Assembly (NCBI GenBank): GCA_036351435.1
Contig: JAZBPA010000310.1
Location: 1 to 6,640, forward strand
Origin: JAAUQA01 sp036351435
GTDB lineage: Bacteria; Pseudomonadota; Gammaproteobacteria; Competibacterales; Competibacteraceae
DNA length: 6,640 nt
Direction: 5' to 3'
The notes beneath the pieces were generated by a model, which had not been told where the DNA came from, searched no databases, and saw only the letters and a program-made list of their open reading frames with translations. The position numbers were made by a program, and so were the translations under genes. Of the stretch, positions 6,178-6,640 are shown piece by piece (positions within the stretch are counted from its first letter, which is position 1; each line of letters begins with the position of its first letter).

Positions 6178-6640
6178 ACGATAGTGCACCCAAGCTTGGT
6201 TCCAACAGCCGACCGATTCGCCCGTTCGTATTGCCTGCGGATTGGCACGGCAAACTATGGGTATGGCGTTTTCTGATTTTGCGCCGCGTGTGTCAGATCG
6301 GCGTGCTGCTGTTGTTCTTCGGCACCCTGCATTGGGCTTGGCAGCTTGCCGGACAACCGCTGCTGGCCGGTAATCTCAGCAGTTCTGAGGTGGTGGGGCT
6401 GGTCCCTCTGGCTGATCCCTTTGCGGTGCTGCAAATTCTATTCACCGGCCATTGGGTTCAGATCGAACTGGTGATCGGTGCGTTGATCGTACTGCTTTTC
6501 TATGGCGCGCTGGGCGGGCGGGTGTGGTGCTCTTGGGTCTGTCCCATCAATATGGTCACCGACTTGGCAGGCTGGCTGCACACGCAGCTCGGCATTCGCG
6601 ACGCCGTGAATTTAGGCCGCCATCTGCGCTATGCCATTCT
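6174..6640 (+). CDS. napH: NapH, membrane ferredoxin-type quinol dehydrogenase subunit, N-terminal part
   Basis: An open frame of 155 codons, cut off by the window edge, with no internal stop. NapH is the integral membrane partner of NapG; in the family it has four membrane helices, two cytoplasmic Cys-x3-Cys-Pro motifs and C-terminal 4Fe-4S motifs, and takes electrons from quinol. Visible here: a basic cytoplasmic start; Leu-Arg-Arg-Val-Cys-Gln-Ile-Gly at 36-43 leading into the first helix (about 38-58); Val-Pro-Leu-Ala-Asp-Pro at 77-82 in the first periplasmic loop; a second helix at about 94-112; and the first Cys motif, Cys119-Ser-Trp-Val-Cys123-Pro. These follow the order of E. coli NapH (Leu-Arg-Arg-Leu-Cys-Gln, Val-Pro-Leu-Thr-Asp-Pro, Cys-Ser-Trp-Val-Cys-Pro). 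The second Cys motif and ferredoxin motifs would lie beyond the window, so completeness cannot be judged. The start is GTG, overlapping the napG stop by 4 bases (GTGA), so translation is probably coupled. Confidence 0.93.
   Translation, partial: MNDSAPKLGSNSRPIRPFVLPADWHGKLWVWRFLILRRVCQIGVLLLFFGTLHWAWQLAGQPLLAGNLSSSEVVGLVPLADPFAVLQILFTGHWVQIELVIGALIVLLFYGALGGRVWCSWVCPINMVTDLAGWLHTQLGIRDAVNLGRHLRYAI

Overview
The window is one dense, co-directional (+ strand) respiratory gene cluster from a bacterium with a Tat export system and a c-type cytochrome/quinone periplasmic electron-transport chain. The moderately GC-rich sequence and the close resemblance, from memory, of NapD, NapA, NapG and NapH to proteobacterial proteins suggest a proteobacterium, probably a gammaproteobacterium. 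I cannot name the genus.

Layout, left to right: (1) positions 1-171 hold the last 56 codons of an upstream gene. It opens with Thr-Gln-Cys-His-Asp-Pro-His, which looks like the second half of a CxxCH haem motif, so it is probably a c-type cytochrome. (2) 158-1156 is a Tat-exported, NrfC/DmsB-type four-cluster iron-sulfur protein, in which one of the 16 expected cluster cysteines is a tyrosine. (3) 1167-2378 is an NrfD/PsrC-type integral membrane quinol-interacting subunit. (4) 2375-2623 is NapD, the NapA signal-peptide chaperone. (5) 2649-5390 is NapA, the Mo-bisMGD catalytic subunit of periplasmic nitrate reductase, in a long form of 913 residues. (6) 5407-6177 is NapG, a periplasmic 16-cysteine ferredoxin. 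(7) 6174 to the window edge is the N-terminal half of NapH, its membrane partner, starting at GTG.

Adjacent genes overlap by 14 or 4 bases or are separated by 10-25 bases, so the whole set reads as one operon with translational coupling. No promoter, terminator, RNA gene, mobile element, CRISPR or notable repeat was found, and no stretch over 300 bases lacks a gene. The operon promoter must lie upstream of the window.

How the genes fit together (inference): NapD and the Tat system deliver folded, cofactor-loaded NapA to the periplasm, where it reduces nitrate to nitrite. Electrons could come from the quinol pool by two routes encoded side by side. One is NapH to NapG. The other is the NrfD-like membrane protein to the NrfC-like ferredoxin and possibly on to the upstream cytochrome, the same order as the NrfB-NrfC-NrfD chain of formate-dependent nitrite reduction. 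Neither NapC nor NapB is visible here. The most interesting point is this composite 'cytochrome-NrfCD + NapDAGH' architecture, followed by the Cys-to-Tyr replacement in the NrfC-like protein.
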